In this document: positions 27,808-29,842 of the stretch, in pieces
Position numbering within the stretch: position 1 is the stretch's first letter
Layout: the number at the start of each line of letters is the position of its first letter
Source of the DNA: Paulinella micropora
Taxonomy: Eukaryota > Cercozoa > Imbricatea > Euglyphida
Assembly (NCBI GenBank): GCA_009731375.1
Contig: BJOX01000187.1
Location: 19,499-49,340 of the forward strand
Length of the DNA stretch: 29,842 nt
Direction of reading: 5' to 3'
Translations under genes and position numbers: made by a program
Notes under the pieces: generated by a model
The model's input: the letters and a program-made list of their open reading frames with translations, nothing else
Databases searched by the model: none
Told to the model about the DNA's origin: nothing

Positions 27808-29842
27808 ATGACCGCGCCGACACTGACTAATGGACAATGGTATTGGAAACAAGAAGAAGCACTGAGAGATAAACCACAAGATGCGGTTCTTATTAAGTGG
27901 GGGAATAAACAATTCACCACTATGCCATGCCAAGAGGATTTCATTGAATTGATTGAAAACACGCCCGATGACCAAAAGCAATACTATGAAGTATTAATGG
28001 AAAACAAACCCCAACGAATGTTTGCCGACATTGATGGCGATGAATTATCAATCACACGAGAAAAAATGTATGAGCGGTGGAACACGCTTATGGAAAACGT
28101 ATTTGCTAATATGGGTTTGAAGTATAATCCCAAAAAAGCCAAATACTTGGACGCAAGCAAGAATGGTAAAATGTCGTGCCATTTTTCTTACGATAACGGC
28201 TTGGTATTCAAAAACTGCGAAACACAAAAAGAGTTTTGGAAGTATGTAGAAGTGGTGATTGAAAAATATTATCCCGACCTTTGCTTCACGTTTGAACGAG
28301 CCGACAAGAATATTGAATTGCGAACCATACTTGATATTTCCGTGTATAACAAAAACAGGGCTTTTCGCACTATCTACTCCCATAAAAAGGATAGCGACCG
28401 CGTTTTGCTCCCGTATTCATACATACCAAAAACAAACACCTTGAAACTGCTACAAGATGTGGAGATTGACGATTATCTGATTATGCGCCCCGATGACAAT
28501 ACATTTTACGAAGTCAAAATTCCCGAATATACAACTTTGAAGCGATATCAACATATTACACTGGACGAAATACGAGAAATTATACTCAGCAAAATACCAA
28601 ATGTAGAAATTGTTGAAATAAAGCAGAGAATGTTTGTTTTAAAAACCAAGGGGACACGAGTATGTATTATAAACGGAGAAGAAAATAACAGCGACAATTG
28701 CTATGTAGTATGGAGAAGAGACGGGCTGTATTTCTACTGCCACGATAGTAGTTGCGAGGGTAAAGGCATGAAAATTCATGAATTATCACCCCCTATCGCC
28801 CGTAATATCAACACGATTGATGACCTGCGCCGACTCGCCAGCGAATGTAATAGCATACCAAAGCTCAAAGAGTTGCTAGATACTGCTGTGGCTTGGATGA
28901 ATGAAACATACACTTTTGCTAACTTGGCAAAGCCGACCATAATTGAAAAATATGTTGATTCAAAAGGCAAAAAGGTATTTCGCTACAAGACAGAATCAGC
29001 AATGGAATCCTTCTTCAAAAACAAAAGAGTAAAGACCAACTTATCAAAGGAGGACTGGATAGCGCTAGGTAAAAACCCCGCCACATTGAACGTTGTTGAT
29101 TTGTATAAAATGTGGACTACAAGCCCAAAAAGACGCGAAGTAAATGACGTAATCTTTGACCCCAAGGCATACTTTGATAACGACAAACAAGGGTTTTATA
29201 ACTTATTCAAGGGTTTTGAAATCCCAGCAGACACATTAGAAGACGTGAAATCATTCACGGCAGAAGAAGAAAAAAATGAAGCATTCTTTCAACATATCCT
29301 AAACAGATGGTGTGGAGGAAGGCAGGACATATATAAAAAGGTGCTTGATATGTTTGCGAGCATTTACCAAAAGCCGTGGCAAAAACTACACTTATCATTA
29401 GTTTTGACAAGCACTGAACGAGCAGGTAAGGGTATTATTCTTGAAATATTCAAAGATATAATAGGTGCCGATTATTACTTCCAGCCGTCCGACGTTAGAG
29501 AAATATTGGGCGATTTCAATGCGCAACTCGCAAAAGCAATTGTAGTATTTATGGACGAAATGGTTTGGGGTGGTGATAAAGAACGAGCGGGAACAATTAA
29601 GAAACTCGTATCAGAAAACACGCTCACTCTTAAACAAAAATATTTACCAAATCTAACATTAGAAAATATGTTATCCTAGTCCTTGCTTCAAACGAAGAAT
29701 GGGTAGTGCCAGCGGGCACCACAGAGCAACGATGGCTCGTCCTTGAAGTTTCTGATGAACTGGCACTCATGAAAACAGACGAAAAGAGAAAAGTGATTGC
29801 GGATATTAGATCTATTGACAGGCAACGACTGGCAAAGTTTCT
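27808..29842 (+). pseudogene. PrimPol / D5-type primase-helicase, copy 2, partial
   Basis: 623 codons are open to 29679. A one-base loss at about 29674-29677 then shifts the frame; the expected motif C and downstream residues continue in another frame to the window end. Primase: FADID (residues 72-76), SCHF (123-126) and DISVYNKNRAFR (176-187). The UL52/PrimPol-like zinc motif has C286, C311 and C316, but Asn stands where relatives have His. SF3 helicase: STERAGKG (535-542) and VVFMDEM (579-585). Over the first 109 residues it differs from copy 1 at 11 positions (about 90% identity). It is likely the replication protein of an endogenous virophage/polinton-like virus; the 3' end lies outside the window. 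Confidence 0.87.

Larger units (their letters stand above)
26490..29842 (+). repeat. right arm of the large viral inverted repeat
   Basis: Counterpart of 19807-23640. The genes point away from the 2.85-kb spacer (23640-26490). The arm continues past the window end. It could be two related viruses integrated head to head, or long inverted ends of one element. Confidence 0.85.

Overview
The window is eukaryotic nuclear DNA, not bacterial. It holds GT-AG introns of about 50-350 bases, very long microsatellites (CTA, GA/CT, GT, CTAT and a six-base CCCTTA array) and a Helitron transposon. AT-richer blocks carry genes of a small DNA virus of the virophage / polinton-like type. No host housekeeping gene or rRNA is visible, so I cannot name the organism; a protist, an alga or a marine invertebrate would all fit. 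Three runs of N (6522-7424, 22368-22518, 24783-24919) break the assembly.

Layout. 1-2835: CTA and GA microsatellites, a 103-base block present three times in the window, and a broken inverted copy of the Helitron 3' end. 2836-6069 (+): the C-terminal half of a phage-type fibre protein (LYYT repeats, a discoidin-like middle, beta-helix-like repeats, an S74 self-cleaving chaperone), interrupted by small indels. 6225-9408: a dispersed repeat around the first gap, then an inverted copy of the left flank. 9100 to about 16741 (-): a Helitron RepHel gene in at least eight exons, whose larger introns are mostly simple repeat. 16785-17216: GT/GA repeat. 17712-18381 (-): the N-terminal half of a fibre of the same type, ending inside the same repeat motif in which the other half begins. 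18466-19020 (+): a small beta-rich, probably structural protein. 19105-23135 (-): a broken unknown gene, a PrimPol/D5-type primase-helicase and a zinc-cluster protein. 23185-26490: a spacer with lysine-rich genes, a MITE-like element and an intron-containing small gene. 26498-29842 (+): a second, better preserved copy of the zinc-protein / primase-helicase block in opposite orientation, running off the end.

The viral genes make a coherent set: replication (primase-helicase), structure or attachment (fibre, small beta-rich protein) and small zinc or lysine-rich accessory proteins. Many start codons lie directly behind a TATATA box. No capsid protein, packaging ATPase, integrase or DNA polymerase B is visible, so the set is incomplete. 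Nearly every viral gene is interrupted, often at homopolymers, so genuine decay of an endogenous virus and consensus errors are both possible.

The best candidates for something unusual are: the fibre gene apparently split into two oppositely oriented halves about 12-15 kb apart with the Helitron between them; the inverted pair of diverged primase blocks around a 2.9-kb spacer with shared GGTTGGACA-type motif clusters; and a Helitron whose larger introns are filled with different microsatellites.
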